Assembly: GCA_001940925.1 (NCBI GenBank)
Contig: MSGZ01000021.1
Location: 26,999-90,998 of the forward strand
Length of the DNA: 64,000 bases
Origin: Ruminococcus sp. Phil11
GTDB lineage: Bacteria > Bacillota > Clostridia > Oscillospirales > Ruminococcaceae
Direction of reading: 5' to 3'
Below are positions 1-7,922 of this stretch, piece after piece (within the stretch, counting starts at the first letter, position 1; each line of letters opens with the position of its first letter). A program made the position numbers and the translations under genes. Below the pieces are notes generated by a model, which made no database searches, was not told the DNA's origin, and worked only from the letters and a program-made list of their open reading frames with translations.

Positions 1-240
1 GCTGCCGTTCCCGGCATCCACAACGCGGATCGCGCCGACCCGCTCGCCGTCTGCAAGGATCCAATAGTAATACGTTTCCGGCTGCGCGAGCCGTTCGGCA
101 ACGCGTCCGCAGGGTTCACACGCAGGATTCAGATCATAATCCCGATAGCGTTCGAGCAGCGGCGCAAATGCGGTTTTCTGCATCTGCCAGAGTGCTTCGC
201 AGTCCGATAAACCTGCGAGCTGCAAAATCACCGGCCGCAT
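1..240 (-). CDS. GNAT-like acetyltransferase, N-terminal part (runs off window)
   Basis: The reverse complement of the first 240 bases is an open frame starting MRPVILQLAGLSDCEALWQMQ and continuing to the window edge (80 codons visible). The start resembles a GNAT N-acetyltransferase: a beta strand, a helix with a WQMQKTAF segment, then a strand reading YWILADGERVGAIRVVD, the usual 'ability to transfer' strand before the acetyl-CoA loop. The acetyl-CoA site itself lies outside the window. Its ATG overlaps the stop of the MBL hydrolase gene as TGATG, so the two are probably translationally coupled. It is not in the ORF track because it is truncated. The family call is an inference from a partial sequence. 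Confidence 0.6.
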   Translation of the reverse strand, partial: MRPVILQLAGLSDCEALWQMQKTAFAPLLERYRDYDLNPACEPCGRVAERLAQPETYYYWILADGERVGAIRVVDAGNGS

Positions 241-884
241 CACCGCTTTGTTGAGGTCAGATAATGCCCGAAGGTGCGCTCATGCTCCAGCGTGGTGCTG
301 CCGTAATGGCCGCAGTAAACGGTGCAGTCGCCCTCGATCGCGCCGAGCCTTGCCAGCGACGCGCGCATATCGCGGATGCTGCCGCCCGGGAAGTCCACTC
401 TGCCGACGCCATCGCGGAAAAGCGTGTCACCGGAAAAAATGATATCCCCGTGCCGGAAACAGCAGCTTCCGGGGGAGTGCCCCGGCGTATGCAGCACGGT
501 AAAGGTCAGCTCCTCCGAGAATTTCAGCGTATCGCCCTCCGCAAACGTGCGGATCATGCTCTCGTCCGGGCACTGATACTGCGCGCCGTAGCCGAGCTGC
601 ACCGCAAGTGAATACTCCGCAGAAATCACCATGGGCTTATCCAGCGCATGCACATAGAGCAGCACGCCGGTCTCCTGCATGACATCCGCAGCCGCGCCGA
701 AATGGTCAAAATGCGCGTGCGTCAGCAGAATGGCCTGCGGCTTCAGCTCCTGCTGCCGGATCACATCCAGAATATAGGAGCCCTCCGCGCCCGGGTCAAT
801 GATGACCGCTTTTTTTTCGTCGTCGGAGACCAGAAAGCAGTTTGCCTGCAGCTCTCCGACCGGTAACTGTGTGATATTCAGCAT
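240..884 (-). CDS. MBL-fold metal-dependent hydrolase (glyoxalase II-like)
   Basis: Metallo-beta-lactamase fold hydrolase of about 214 aa. The zinc motif THAHFDH lies near residue 60, followed by the third-ligand histidine in HTPGHSPGS and the bridging aspartate in FSGDTLF; a late GHYGST supplies the last histidine. The length and motif spacing match the small YcbL/GloB-like thioesterases that hydrolyse S-acyl-glutathione-type or related thioesters; the substrate here is unknown. I start it at the ATG reading MLNITQLPVG, 19 codons inside the ORF-track start, because AAGGAG sits just upstream and because this is the normal family start. It lies between two acetyltransferase genes in the minus-strand run. 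Confidence 0.85.
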   Translation of the reverse strand: MLNITQLPVGELQANCFLVSDDEKKAVIIDPGAEGSYILDVIRQQELKPQAILLTHAHFDHFGAAADVMQETGVLLYVHALDKPMVISAEYSLAVQLGYGAQYQCPDESMIRTFAEGDTLKFSEELTFTVLHTPGHSPGSCCFRHGDIIFSGDTLFRDGVGRVDFPGGSIRDMRASLARLGAIEGDCTVYCGHYGSTTLEHERTFGHYLTSTKR

Positions 885-895
885 ACATTTTCTCC

Positions 896-1882
896 TTATT
901 TGTATTCGCCGCGGCGGATCACCATATTGCATCTGCCCCATGCTTCATCCCCGAAGCGGAAAGCCTCCGGCGTCAGCGCACGTTCGGCAAAGCCCGCTTT
1001 CCGGTAGCATTTTTCTGCGGCGGTATTCGCATCAAAGACCATGAGCTGCACGGCAGATGCGTCCGTCTTTGCAAAGATCTCCCGCACGGCGGCGCGGATC
1101 ATTTTGGTACCGATGCCCTGCCCGCGCAGCTGCGGGTCAACGATCACAAATTTCAGCAGGATCTCGCCGTCCCGCGGCTCTGCGGGATAACAGAAAAAAC
1201 CGACGGCTCTGCCGGTGCTGTCCTCCGCGATATACGGCAGATCGCCGCTTTGCGCACGGATTTTCCGCAGACTGTCCGCAAAGCCCGCCGCATCCGGCGG
1301 ATAGGGAAAGCGGTCTGCGCACCACATGGCGTGGGTGCGGCGGTCGGTACTCCATGCTGCGAGCAGCGCAAAATCCTGCTCATGGCGATACGGTCTGATT
1401 GTCATGCGGTTTCCTTCCTGTTGATTTGTCAGCGGCCGCATCATGAAAACGTCTGCCTGTCCGCCTGTGTGATACGGTGCGGTGTCGGTGAAACCTGCCC
1501 TGCGGTACAGCCTGATCGCCCGCGTACTCGTAGAGAGCGAATCGAGATACATCGCCTGAAAGCCCGCTTGTTCCGCGTACCGGATTGCGGTTTCAAGCAG
1601 CATCCGCCCGTATCCGTTCCCGTGATACTTTTCCAGCAGATACAGCGATTTCAGTTCACAGCGTTCAGAATCCATTGCCCGAACGGCGGCCGTCCCGATG
1701 ATCTGCTCCGCATCGAATATGCACCAGAATGCGGCAAAATGCTCTGCAATGTGCAAATAAAAGCCATGCCTGCCGGAGAGGTCAAATGTTCTGCCGGATT
1801 CCGGCAGACACTGCGCCAGAAAATCAAGCAGGCGCGGCTCAAATTCCTTCCGGTACGGAACCGGAACAAAGCAAGATTCCAT
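896..1882 (-). CDS. Tandem GNAT acetyltransferase (two GNAT domains in one frame)
   Basis: Two complete GNAT N-acetyltransferase domains are read in one frame. Domain 1 (about residues 1-155) carries the acetyl-CoA loop YHGNGYGRMLLE and a YRRAGF C-terminal strand. Domain 2 (from MTIRPYRHEQD) carries LRGQGIGTKMI and CYRKAGF. The substrates cannot be predicted. The start is placed at MESCFVPVP (GAGGAACAG upstream), just after the rel stop; the longer track start lies inside rel. The join between the domains reads TNQQEGNRM. At DNA level it contains AGGAAGGAAACCGCATG, a good ribosome binding site and start, so domain 2 may also be made alone. A fusion by loss of a stop codon is likely. Confidence 0.82.
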   Translation of the reverse strand: MESCFVPVPYRKEFEPRLLDFLAQCLPESGRTFDLSGRHGFYLHIAEHFAAFWCIFDAEQIIGTAAVRAMDSERCELKSLYLLEKYHGNGYGRMLLETAIRYAEQAGFQAMYLDSLSTSTRAIRLYRRAGFTDTAPYHTGGQADVFMMRPLTNQQEGNRMTIRPYRHEQDFALLAAWSTDRRTHAMWCADRFPYPPDAAGFADSLRKIRAQSGDLPYIAEDSTGRAVGFFCYPAEPRDGEILLKFVIVDPQLRGQGIGTKMIRAAVREIFAKTDASAVQLMVFDANTAAEKCYRKAGFAERALTPEAFRFGDEAWGRCNMVIRRGEYK

Positions 1883-1892
1883 ATTCTGTTCC

Positions 1893-4103
1893 TCAGTACG
1901 CCGCACGTTCGGCGGAGAGGACGTCGCGGACGGTGCGGAGCCGGTTCAGCAGCGTGTCGAGCTGTTCCAGCGAGCTGACCGATACCGTCGCATTCAGCAT
2001 CGCGTTGCCGTCCTTCAGCATGTGGAAATTGAAGTTCGATACCGGCAGATGCGCCTCACCGATCACCTGCGTGATATCGTTCAGCAGGTTCAGACGGTTC
2101 AGGCAGAGCACCTCGATATTTGCCTTCATCTCTGCGGCCGGCGCGTCGGACGCCCAGTGCGCCGCGACCCAGCGGCTCATCTCCGCGGGATCGTTTTTCT
2201 GAAGTGCCTCCTGATATTTCCGGCACTGCTGCTTGTGGATCGTAATGCCGTGACCCATTGTCGTGAAGCCGACGATCTTCTCACCCTGCAGCGGCGAGCA
2301 GCACCGTGCCAGCTTGACCTCCAGATTGTCGATGCCGTCAATGATGATGCCAGTGCCGCCTCTGGTCGGCTTGCGGAGTTCGGGGAGCTGTTCGCCGGGC
2401 GTCTGCTGCTCGGCGGGCGCAAACCGCTTGAGATAATATTCCCGGATGCGCGGCATCAGCTTGGTCAGCGACAGGCCGCCGTAGCCGACCGCCGCATAGA
2501 AATCATCCAGCGTTTCGCAGTTCGGCTGCCGCAGATCCTCCCGGACAATGCTTTCGAGCTGCTCCTGCGTCATGACAATATGCATCCGCTTGCACTCGTG
2601 CTCGATGCTCGCTTTGCCCGTGACGATATTCTCCGGCCGCCGCTCCCGCTTGAACCATGAGCGAATCTTTGCGCGCGCCTCATTTGTCTTGACAATATCG
2701 AGCCAGTTGCGGTTCGGCCCCTTGTTCGGGTCCTTGCTTGTCAGGATCTCGCAGATCTCGCCGGTATTGAGCTGATAGGTCAGCGGGACGATTTTGCCGT
2801 CCACCTTGGCACCGGTCGTTCTGTGGCCGATCTGCGTATGGATATGATACGCGAAGTCGATAACCGTTGAGCCGACCGGCAGCGAAATGGAATCGCCCTT
2901 CGGCGTCATGACAACAACGTCCTCCGGCGCAATATCGTTCTTGATCGTCGCCACAAGCTCCTCGGGATCATCACTCGCCTGCTGCGTTTCGAGCACCTGA
3001 CGAATCCACGCAATGCGCGAATCCATAACAGTCTTGCCCTGAATGCTCTCCTTGTATTTCCAGTGTGCAGCAACGCCGTATTCCGCATTTGCGTGCATCT
3101 CCCATGTGCGTATCTGTACCTCGAACGGGATGCCCTCCTTGCCGAGCACCGAGGTATGCAGTGACTGATAGCCGTTCGGCTTCGGGTTCGCAATATAGTC
3201 CTTAAAACGGTTCGGAATCGGGCGGAACATATCGTGGATCAGGCCGAGCACGCTGTAGCACTCGTTGTCGGTCGTCACGATCACCCGCACCGCATATTTA
3301 TCGTAAATCTCATCAATGGATTTATGGTGGATATACACCTTTTTATATATGCCGTAGATGCTCTTGACACGCCCGTCGATCTGCGGCGGGGTGACGAAAT
3401 CCTGCGAACGGAACCGCTCCGCGATCCGCTGCTTGATGCTCTCGATGAATGCCTCGCGCTCCTCTTTCTTGTTATCGAGCAGGCTTTCGATCTCCGCGTA
3501 GGCATAGGGGTCGAGGTAGTAGAATGACAGATCCTCAAGCTCCTCCTGCACCGATGTGATGCCGAGCCGGTGCGCGATCGGCGCATAGACATTCATCGTC
3601 TCAAATGCCGTATTGTGCTGCTTGTGAACCGGGCGGTACTGCAGCGTGCGCATATTGTGCAGACGGTCGGCCAGCTTGATAATCATGACGCGGATGTCCT
3701 GCGACATGGCCAGCAGAATCTTCATGACGTTCTCTGCCTGCTGCTGCTCCTTGGAGAAGGTCGGCACCTTGGCAAGCTTTGTCACGCCGTCCACGAGCAT
3801 GGCAACGTCATGCCCGAAGCGCTTCTGCACATCCTCCCTTGTTGCGGCGGTATCCTCCACGACATCGTGGAGCAGTGCCGCGCAGAGCGTATCCGTATCC
3901 ATGCCGAGCTCCAGCAGGATATACGCGACCGCGACCGGATGCACGATATACGGCTCTCCCGAGGAGCGCACCTGCCCCTCGTGGCACTGTGCGGCGTATT
4001 CGTATGCCGCGATCAGCTTGCTGATATCGTACTGCCGGTCATCTGTCAGGATTTTTGCAATAATCATGTCTATGGTGTATGTCTCATCATGAAATTCCGG
4101 CAT
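1893..4103 (-). CDS. rel: Bifunctional (p)ppGpp synthetase/hydrolase Rel
   Basis: Long RelA/SpoT-family enzyme (736 aa, normal Firmicute Rel length) that makes and degrades the alarmone (p)ppGpp during amino-acid starvation. The N-terminal HD hydrolase domain has an intact HDVVEDT, so hydrolysis is expected. The synthetase domain follows (RFKDYIANPKPNGYQSLHTS and EVQIRTWEMHANAEYG), then a TGS domain (SLPVGSTVIDFAYHIHTQIG), a zinc-finger/helical region with ARCCSPLQGEKIVGF, and a C-terminal ACT domain ending at the stop. The start MPEFHDETY has AAAAGGAGGTGTTCTT upstream. It is downstream of recJ, phzF-like and PPase-like genes in the same direction, and the tandem GNAT gene begins right after its stop. 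Confidence 0.97.
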   Translation of the reverse strand: MPEFHDETYTIDMIIAKILTDDRQYDISKLIAAYEYAAQCHEGQVRSSGEPYIVHPVAVAYILLELGMDTDTLCAALLHDVVEDTAATREDVQKRFGHDVAMLVDGVTKLAKVPTFSKEQQQAENVMKILLAMSQDIRVMIIKLADRLHNMRTLQYRPVHKQHNTAFETMNVYAPIAHRLGITSVQEELEDLSFYYLDPYAYAEIESLLDNKKEEREAFIESIKQRIAERFRSQDFVTPPQIDGRVKSIYGIYKKVYIHHKSIDEIYDKYAVRVIVTTDNECYSVLGLIHDMFRPIPNRFKDYIANPKPNGYQSLHTSVLGKEGIPFEVQIRTWEMHANAEYGVAAHWKYKESIQGKTVMDSRIAWIRQVLETQQASDDPEELVATIKNDIAPEDVVVMTPKGDSISLPVGSTVIDFAYHIHTQIGHRTTGAKVDGKIVPLTYQLNTGEICEILTSKDPNKGPNRNWLDIVKTNEARAKIRSWFKRERRPENIVTGKASIEHECKRMHIVMTQEQLESIVREDLRQPNCETLDDFYAAVGYGGLSLTKLMPRIREYYLKRFAPAEQQTPGEQLPELRKPTRGGTGIIIDGIDNLEVKLARCCSPLQGEKIVGFTTMGHGITIHKQQCRKYQEALQKNDPAEMSRWVAAHWASDAPAAEMKANIEVLCLNRLNLLNDITQVIGEAHLPVSNFNFHMLKDGNAMLNATVSVSSLEQLDTLLNRLRTVRDVLSAERAAY

Positions 4104-4179
4104 AAGAACACCTCCTTTTCAGGTGCACGCACCTATTGTTTTTTCCGGAACATGCGGAACAGACGCTTACAGCCGGAAC

Positions 4180-4503
4180 TCACATAATGATCTCCGAATG
4201 ATAATACTGCTCCTGAAACCGGATCTGATTCATGATCTCTTCTTTCGTGAACGTGATGCCTTCCGGGCATACGACCCATTTTTCTTCCGCATCGTCATGC
4301 CGGTGCACGACCGCAATGATCCTGCCCGTGAACTGTTTGACCGGCGTATCCACGCCAAGAATATAGGCGTCCTGTTCCTCGCCGTCCGGTGCCATGATGC
4401 CCTCGATATATCCGTAGTTCACGGGATAATACATGTCCCTGTATTCCGGATGATAACTCCCCAGCGGTCTGTCAACCGTCACCGTCACAATTTCCCCGAT
4501 CAT
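4180..4503 (-). CDS. Short inorganic pyrophosphatase-like protein
   Basis: A 107 aa protein that resembles the core of family I soluble inorganic pyrophosphatases. YYPVNYGYIEG matches the substrate-site strand and DGEEQDAYILG matches the DxxxxD metal-binding signature in altered form (the classical form is DGDPLDVLV). It is far shorter than the usual 165-180 aa and ends soon after the WVVCPEG segment. Such short homologues occur in Clostridia and their activity is unproven. It sits 8 bases after the phzF-like gene, in the same direction. It either hydrolyses pyrophosphate or a related phosphoanhydride, or keeps only the fold. Confidence 0.72.
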   Translation of the reverse strand: MIGEIVTVTVDRPLGSYHPEYRDMYYPVNYGYIEGIMAPDGEEQDAYILGVDTPVKQFTGRIIAVVHRHDDAEEKWVVCPEGITFTKEEIMNQIRFQEQYYHSEIIM

Positions 4504-4513
4504 TTTCTTCTCC

Positions 4514-5305
4514 TTATGCTTCGCAATTCAGGTCCGGCAGAATCTCCGAAACTGCAAAAAGCGCAGCGGTTCCGGAAAGCTTCACGCGTCCGCCGCCGAC
4601 CGCCGCATAGAGCACGCCGCCGCGGGCAGATGCCTGATATGCAGTCAGCTCCCGTTTGCCGAGCCGCTCCGCCCAATAGGGGGCAATCAGGCAATGCGTC
4701 GAGCCGGTCACCGGATCCTCCGGTATCTTCATTTTCGGTGCAAAGACACGGGAAACGCAGTCAAAGGTGCTGCCCCTTGCCGTCACCGCAATGCAGAGCC
4801 CGTCTAATTGCATCAGCTTTTCGGGATCGGGCGTCAGCGTCCGGACAGCTTCCTCCGAATCCAGCACGAGCATCAGATCACGCGCAGCATAAGCCTGTAC
4901 CGGCTGCACACCGATCGCGGCGGTCATCGCCGGCGTGACCGGTATCTCACGGAGCGGATACGCAGGAAAGTCCATTTCAATGCGTTCGCCGGTGAATTGC
5001 ACGGTCAGCGCGCCGTGCATCGTCAGAAAGCGGAGCGATCCTGCATCCGGCCGATAAAACCGGTGCAGCACATACGCTGTGCCGAGCGTTGCGTGTCCGC
5101 AGAAGTCGATCTCACCGCCCGGCGTAAACCAGCGCAGCCGGTATGCATCGCCCTCCGGCACTGCAAACGCAGTCTCCGGGAGATTGTTCTCAACCGCGAT
5201 CTTCTGCATCAGATCATCGGGCAGCGGCGCATCCGTCACGCAGACAGCCGCCTGATTGCCCGCGAATACAGTCTCCGCAAATGCGTCAGCGATATATTGC
5301 TTCAT
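4514..5305 (-). CDS. PhzF family epimerase/isomerase
   Basis: 263 aa member of the PhzF family (diaminopimelate-epimerase fold). The N-terminal signature VFAGNQAAVCV and NLPETAFAV carry the conserved Glu that serves as acid/base in PhzF, and GGEIDFCGHATLGTAYVL and PEDPVTGSTHCLIAPYW are the two other hallmark blocks. The family catalyses hydrogen shifts on small metabolites; real phenazine synthesis is unlikely because no other phz gene is present. Its ATG overlaps the recJ stop (ATGA), so it is translationally coupled to recJ. Confidence 0.9.
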   Translation of the reverse strand: MKQYIADAFAETVFAGNQAAVCVTDAPLPDDLMQKIAVENNLPETAFAVPEGDAYRLRWFTPGGEIDFCGHATLGTAYVLHRFYRPDAGSLRFLTMHGALTVQFTGERIEMDFPAYPLREIPVTPAMTAAIGVQPVQAYAARDLMLVLDSEEAVRTLTPDPEKLMQLDGLCIAVTARGSTFDCVSRVFAPKMKIPEDPVTGSTHCLIAPYWAERLGKRELTAYQASARGGVLYAAVGGGRVKLSGTAALFAVSEILPDLNCEA

Positions 5306-7347
5306 GAGGCATTCCCCTGCGCCAGCGACAGAATCTTCCGGTAAGCTTCGGATTCGGTCAGCTCGCGCTTCTGCGTGACGGGCAGCTTTGAGAGCGTCTC
5401 CGTCACCGGGTCATAGCAGAGCAGCCCCAGCTCGCTGAAAATATCCGCGATCATGCGGGCGCGGCAGCGGTTCATGCCCTTGCCCTGCAAAGCCGTACAA
5501 AGCTGCTGTACGGTCATCGGCATCCGCTGCACAAGCTGATAGACCGCGATCAGATCAGGCCGGTGCGGACACATCCGCTGATAGTATGCCTGTGCGGGCA
5601 GCTGCTCGCCGCGGCAGTAGGCGTCGTATGCAGCCTGTGCCGCAATCGCCTGCTCCTGCGCCTGTTCGGAATACCGCCAGTCCTCCGCACGCAGCGAAAG
5701 CGACGGCCTGCCCTGATATTCCTTTACATCCGCCGCGATCAGGAAGTCAAGTGTCTCCCCGATGCGGATGCCGGTCTCCTCCGGCTTTAAGCGGAACAGC
5801 AGCACCTCGCACTGTGCGGTACCCTTTTTCAGCCGCAGCTTGGTATGCGCACCGCCGGAGAGCGGCTGCACCTCCGCGACCGTCATGCCGGGCAGCACGA
5901 ACAGGGGCTTGGGGTTCCCCGCGCCGAACGGCTCCATGATCTGCAGTCCCGCGACGTTTTCGGGCGTCAGTGCCTGCGGTTCGAGCGAACGCTCCGCATG
6001 AACGGTCATGACCGGCATGACGGGATTGTGCTCTGCCGCATAACGCTGGATCGCCTGCATGAAATTGTCCTTTTCCTCCGGCGAGACCGTAAAGCCGCCT
6101 GCACCGGGATGCCCGCCGTACCGCACCAGATGCGCCTCGCAGGCCTTCAGGCACTCGAACACCGAGAAATCCCCGAAGCTTCTTGCGGAGCCGCGGTAGC
6201 CGTCGTCCTCCAGCGACATCAGGAAGCAGGGCTTGCCGAAGCGCTCCATCAGCCGCGCCGCGACAATGCCGATGACCCCGTGATGCCAGTTCTCGCCGGC
6301 AAAGACCAGTACGCGCTCCGAGAGCGTTTCCGGATGCTGCCGGATCACCCCGAGGATCTCGTCGGTGATCTCCTGCTCGGTCTTTTTCCGGTCGTTATTC
6401 AGCGAATGGATCTGTGCGGCGAGCAGCTGTGCCTCGTCCGGGTCGTCCGTCAGGAACAGCTTTGCCGCAATGGATGCCGACGCAAAGCGTCCCGCCGCAT
6501 TGATGCGCGGGATCAGCTGGAACGCGGCATTCTGTGCGGAGATGACCGTGCCCTCCTCAATGCCGCAGACCGCCATAAGCGAGAGCAGTCCCATGCGCTC
6601 GGTGTTGGCAAGCAGCTGCAGGCCGCGCTGTACGATGTAGCGGTTTTCGCCGTCCAGCGGCATGACATCCGCGATCGTCGCGAGTGCCGCCAGATCGCCG
6701 AACTGTTCGAGCGCGGGCTCCCAGTCGCCGCCGTCCAGTGCCGCGATCAGCTTCAGCACCACGACGGCACCGCAGATCGTTTTATACGGTGAGGGGCAGT
6801 CCGGCCGGAACGGATCGACCACGGCCACAGCCTCCGGCAGCGTATCGCCGGGACGGTGGTGGTCGGTGATGACCAGATCCATGCCCAGCTCCCGGATGTA
6901 TTTTGCTTCCTCGACCGCGGAGATGCCGTTATCCACGGTCACAATGAGGGAAACGCCGTCCTCATGCAGTGCCTTGAGGCTTTCGCAGCGCATCCCGTAG
7001 CCCTCTCTCCGCGTCGGGATATACCATGTCACATCCGCGCCTGCGCACATCAGCCAGTCTGTCAGCATGACCGTTGCGGTCACGCCGTCGCAGTCGTAGT
7101 CGCCGTATACGCAGATGCGCTCCCCGCTGTCAACCGCCGCAAGAATGCGCTCTGCGGCGTGCTCCATGTCCGCAAGCAATAACGGGTCGGAAAGGCCGGA
7201 AACGTCCAGCAGACTGCCCGCGGCTTCCAGTGATTCGATCTCGCGGGAGACCAGCACCTCCGCGCAGAGCTGTGTTATGCCGCCCTGCTGCCGGAGCATC
7301 GCTGCCTTTTTCGCATCCGGTGTTCCGATTTCCCATCGTTTCAGCAA
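5302..7347 (-). CDS. recJ: Single-stranded-DNA-specific exonuclease RecJ
   Basis: 681 aa DHH-family nuclease that degrades single-stranded DNA 5' to 3' in recombination and mismatch or base excision repair. Catalytic motifs are visible in order: YGDYDCDGVTA (motif I), DNGISAVEEA, the DHH motif in ITDHHRPG, and GHPGAGGF of the DHHA1 domain near residue 390. An OB-fold DNA-binding part follows (EVQPLSGGAHTKLRLKKG). The C-terminal 120 residues form an extra helical domain seen in many Firmicute RecJ proteins. It is the first gene of the minus-strand run; the ORF-track start MLKRWEIGTPDAKKAA is typical. Confidence 0.95.
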   Translation of the reverse strand: MLKRWEIGTPDAKKAAMLRQQGGITQLCAEVLVSREIESLEAAGSLLDVSGLSDPLLLADMEHAAERILAAVDSGERICVYGDYDCDGVTATVMLTDWLMCAGADVTWYIPTRREGYGMRCESLKALHEDGVSLIVTVDNGISAVEEAKYIRELGMDLVITDHHRPGDTLPEAVAVVDPFRPDCPSPYKTICGAVVVLKLIAALDGGDWEPALEQFGDLAALATIADVMPLDGENRYIVQRGLQLLANTERMGLLSLMAVCGIEEGTVISAQNAAFQLIPRINAAGRFASASIAAKLFLTDDPDEAQLLAAQIHSLNNDRKKTEQEITDEILGVIRQHPETLSERVLVFAGENWHHGVIGIVAARLMERFGKPCFLMSLEDDGYRGSARSFGDFSVFECLKACEAHLVRYGGHPGAGGFTVSPEEKDNFMQAIQRYAAEHNPVMPVMTVHAERSLEPQALTPENVAGLQIMEPFGAGNPKPLFVLPGMTVAEVQPLSGGAHTKLRLKKGTAQCEVLLFRLKPEETGIRIGETLDFLIAADVKEYQGRPSLSLRAEDWRYSEQAQEQAIAAQAAYDAYCRGEQLPAQAYYQRMCPHRPDLIAVYQLVQRMPMTVQQLCTALQGKGMNRCRARMIADIFSELGLLCYDPVTETLSKLPVTQKRELTESEAYRKILSLAQGNAS

Positions 7348-7439
7348 ATTCTGCCACCTCCGCTGTCAGAACGGTCGATTGCCCGTTCGTGATCCTTCTC
7401 ATCTTATTAGTATACCATTTTTATGAAAAAAAAGCAAGC

Positions 7440-7461
7440 CCCGGCGGGCAGCGCCCGCTGG
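7440..7461. repeat. Short GC-rich palindrome (GCGGGCAGCGCCCGC)
   Basis: A near-perfect palindrome, GCGGGCAGCGCCCGC, in the recJ upstream gap. Very similar palindromes (GCGGGCAGTGCCCGC) recur in the tRNA region at 38668, 38846 and 43219, with a degenerate form near 53100, so it behaves as a dispersed REP-like repeat. The bases from 7462 to 7556 hold no gene I can support. Confidence 0.55.
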
Positions 7462-7556
7462 CATTTCCCTTCGGGGGCGGGTGGCGAAGCTCCCCAAATA
7501 TGCTTAGTGCACGCCGCGGAGCGGCTTCTGTCAGGTTACTGCTCCCCGATTATTGC

Positions 7557-7652
7557 GTGAAAAGTGAAGAACTGCGGTGTGCCTTCGGCAGATTTGAAAT
7601 ACATCGCCGCAGGCGATACCGCCGTTATTCACTATTCGTTCTTCACTTTTTT
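7557..7652. repeat. Miniature inverted-repeat element (MITE-like)
   Basis: A 96 bp unit bounded by inverted arms GTGAAAAGTGAAGAAC and GTTCTTCACTTTTTT. Inside, it is mostly two GC-rich hairpins (GTGCCTTCGGCAGATTT and CGCCGCAGGCG). It has no coding capacity. The architecture is that of a small non-autonomous element mobilised in trans; several Clostridia carry similar units, which is recalled knowledge and was not checked here. Confidence 0.6.
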
Positions 7653-7664
7653 CTGTCTCTCCCA

Positions 7665-7693
7665 TTGAATTTTCAGGTGTGATATGTTATAAT
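7665..7693 (+). promoter_or_regulatory. Sigma-A promoter (TTGAAT-17-TATAAT)
   Basis: TTGAAT and a perfect TATAAT with a 17-base spacer, 40 bases upstream of the small membrane protein gene. It likely drives that gene and radA. Confidence 0.75.
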
Positions 7694-7732
7694 GATATCA
7701 AATCCGCAGATATGCGAAAGGAGCTTCCGAAT

Positions 7733-7912
7733 ATGAGCAAGCAGCAGAAAACTTTGCCGAACAACGGCAGAAACCGTCAGGAGCGCAGACAGCAGGAGCG
7801 CAAGCCCCGCACGAGTTCCTCAAACAAGCCGACATGGCTCCGCATCCTGATCGTTGCGATCATCGGCGCAATGCTGATCGGCTTCTGTCTCGCCCCGCTG
7901 TTCGGCCGCTGA
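7733..7912 (+). CDS. Small basic single-pass membrane protein
   Basis: 59 aa protein starting MSKQQKTLPNNG. The first 35 residues are very basic and Gln/Arg-rich (RRQQERKPRTSS), followed by one hydrophobic segment (ILIVAIIGAMLIGFCLAP), so it should sit in the cytoplasmic membrane with its basic tail inside. The start is set by AAAGGAG eight bases upstream; the ORF-track start upstream overlaps the promoter. It is 10 bases before radA and probably co-transcribed with it. I recognise no family; the function is unknown. Confidence 0.7.
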   Translation: MSKQQKTLPNNGRNRQERRQQERKPRTSSSNKPTWLRILIVAIIGAMLIGFCLAPLFGR

Positions 7913-7922
7913 ACCGACCGGC

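Noticed and set aside
4500-4694. Small minus-strand ORF overlapping phzF
   Set aside because: Shadow frame of the phzF-like gene with no start signals.
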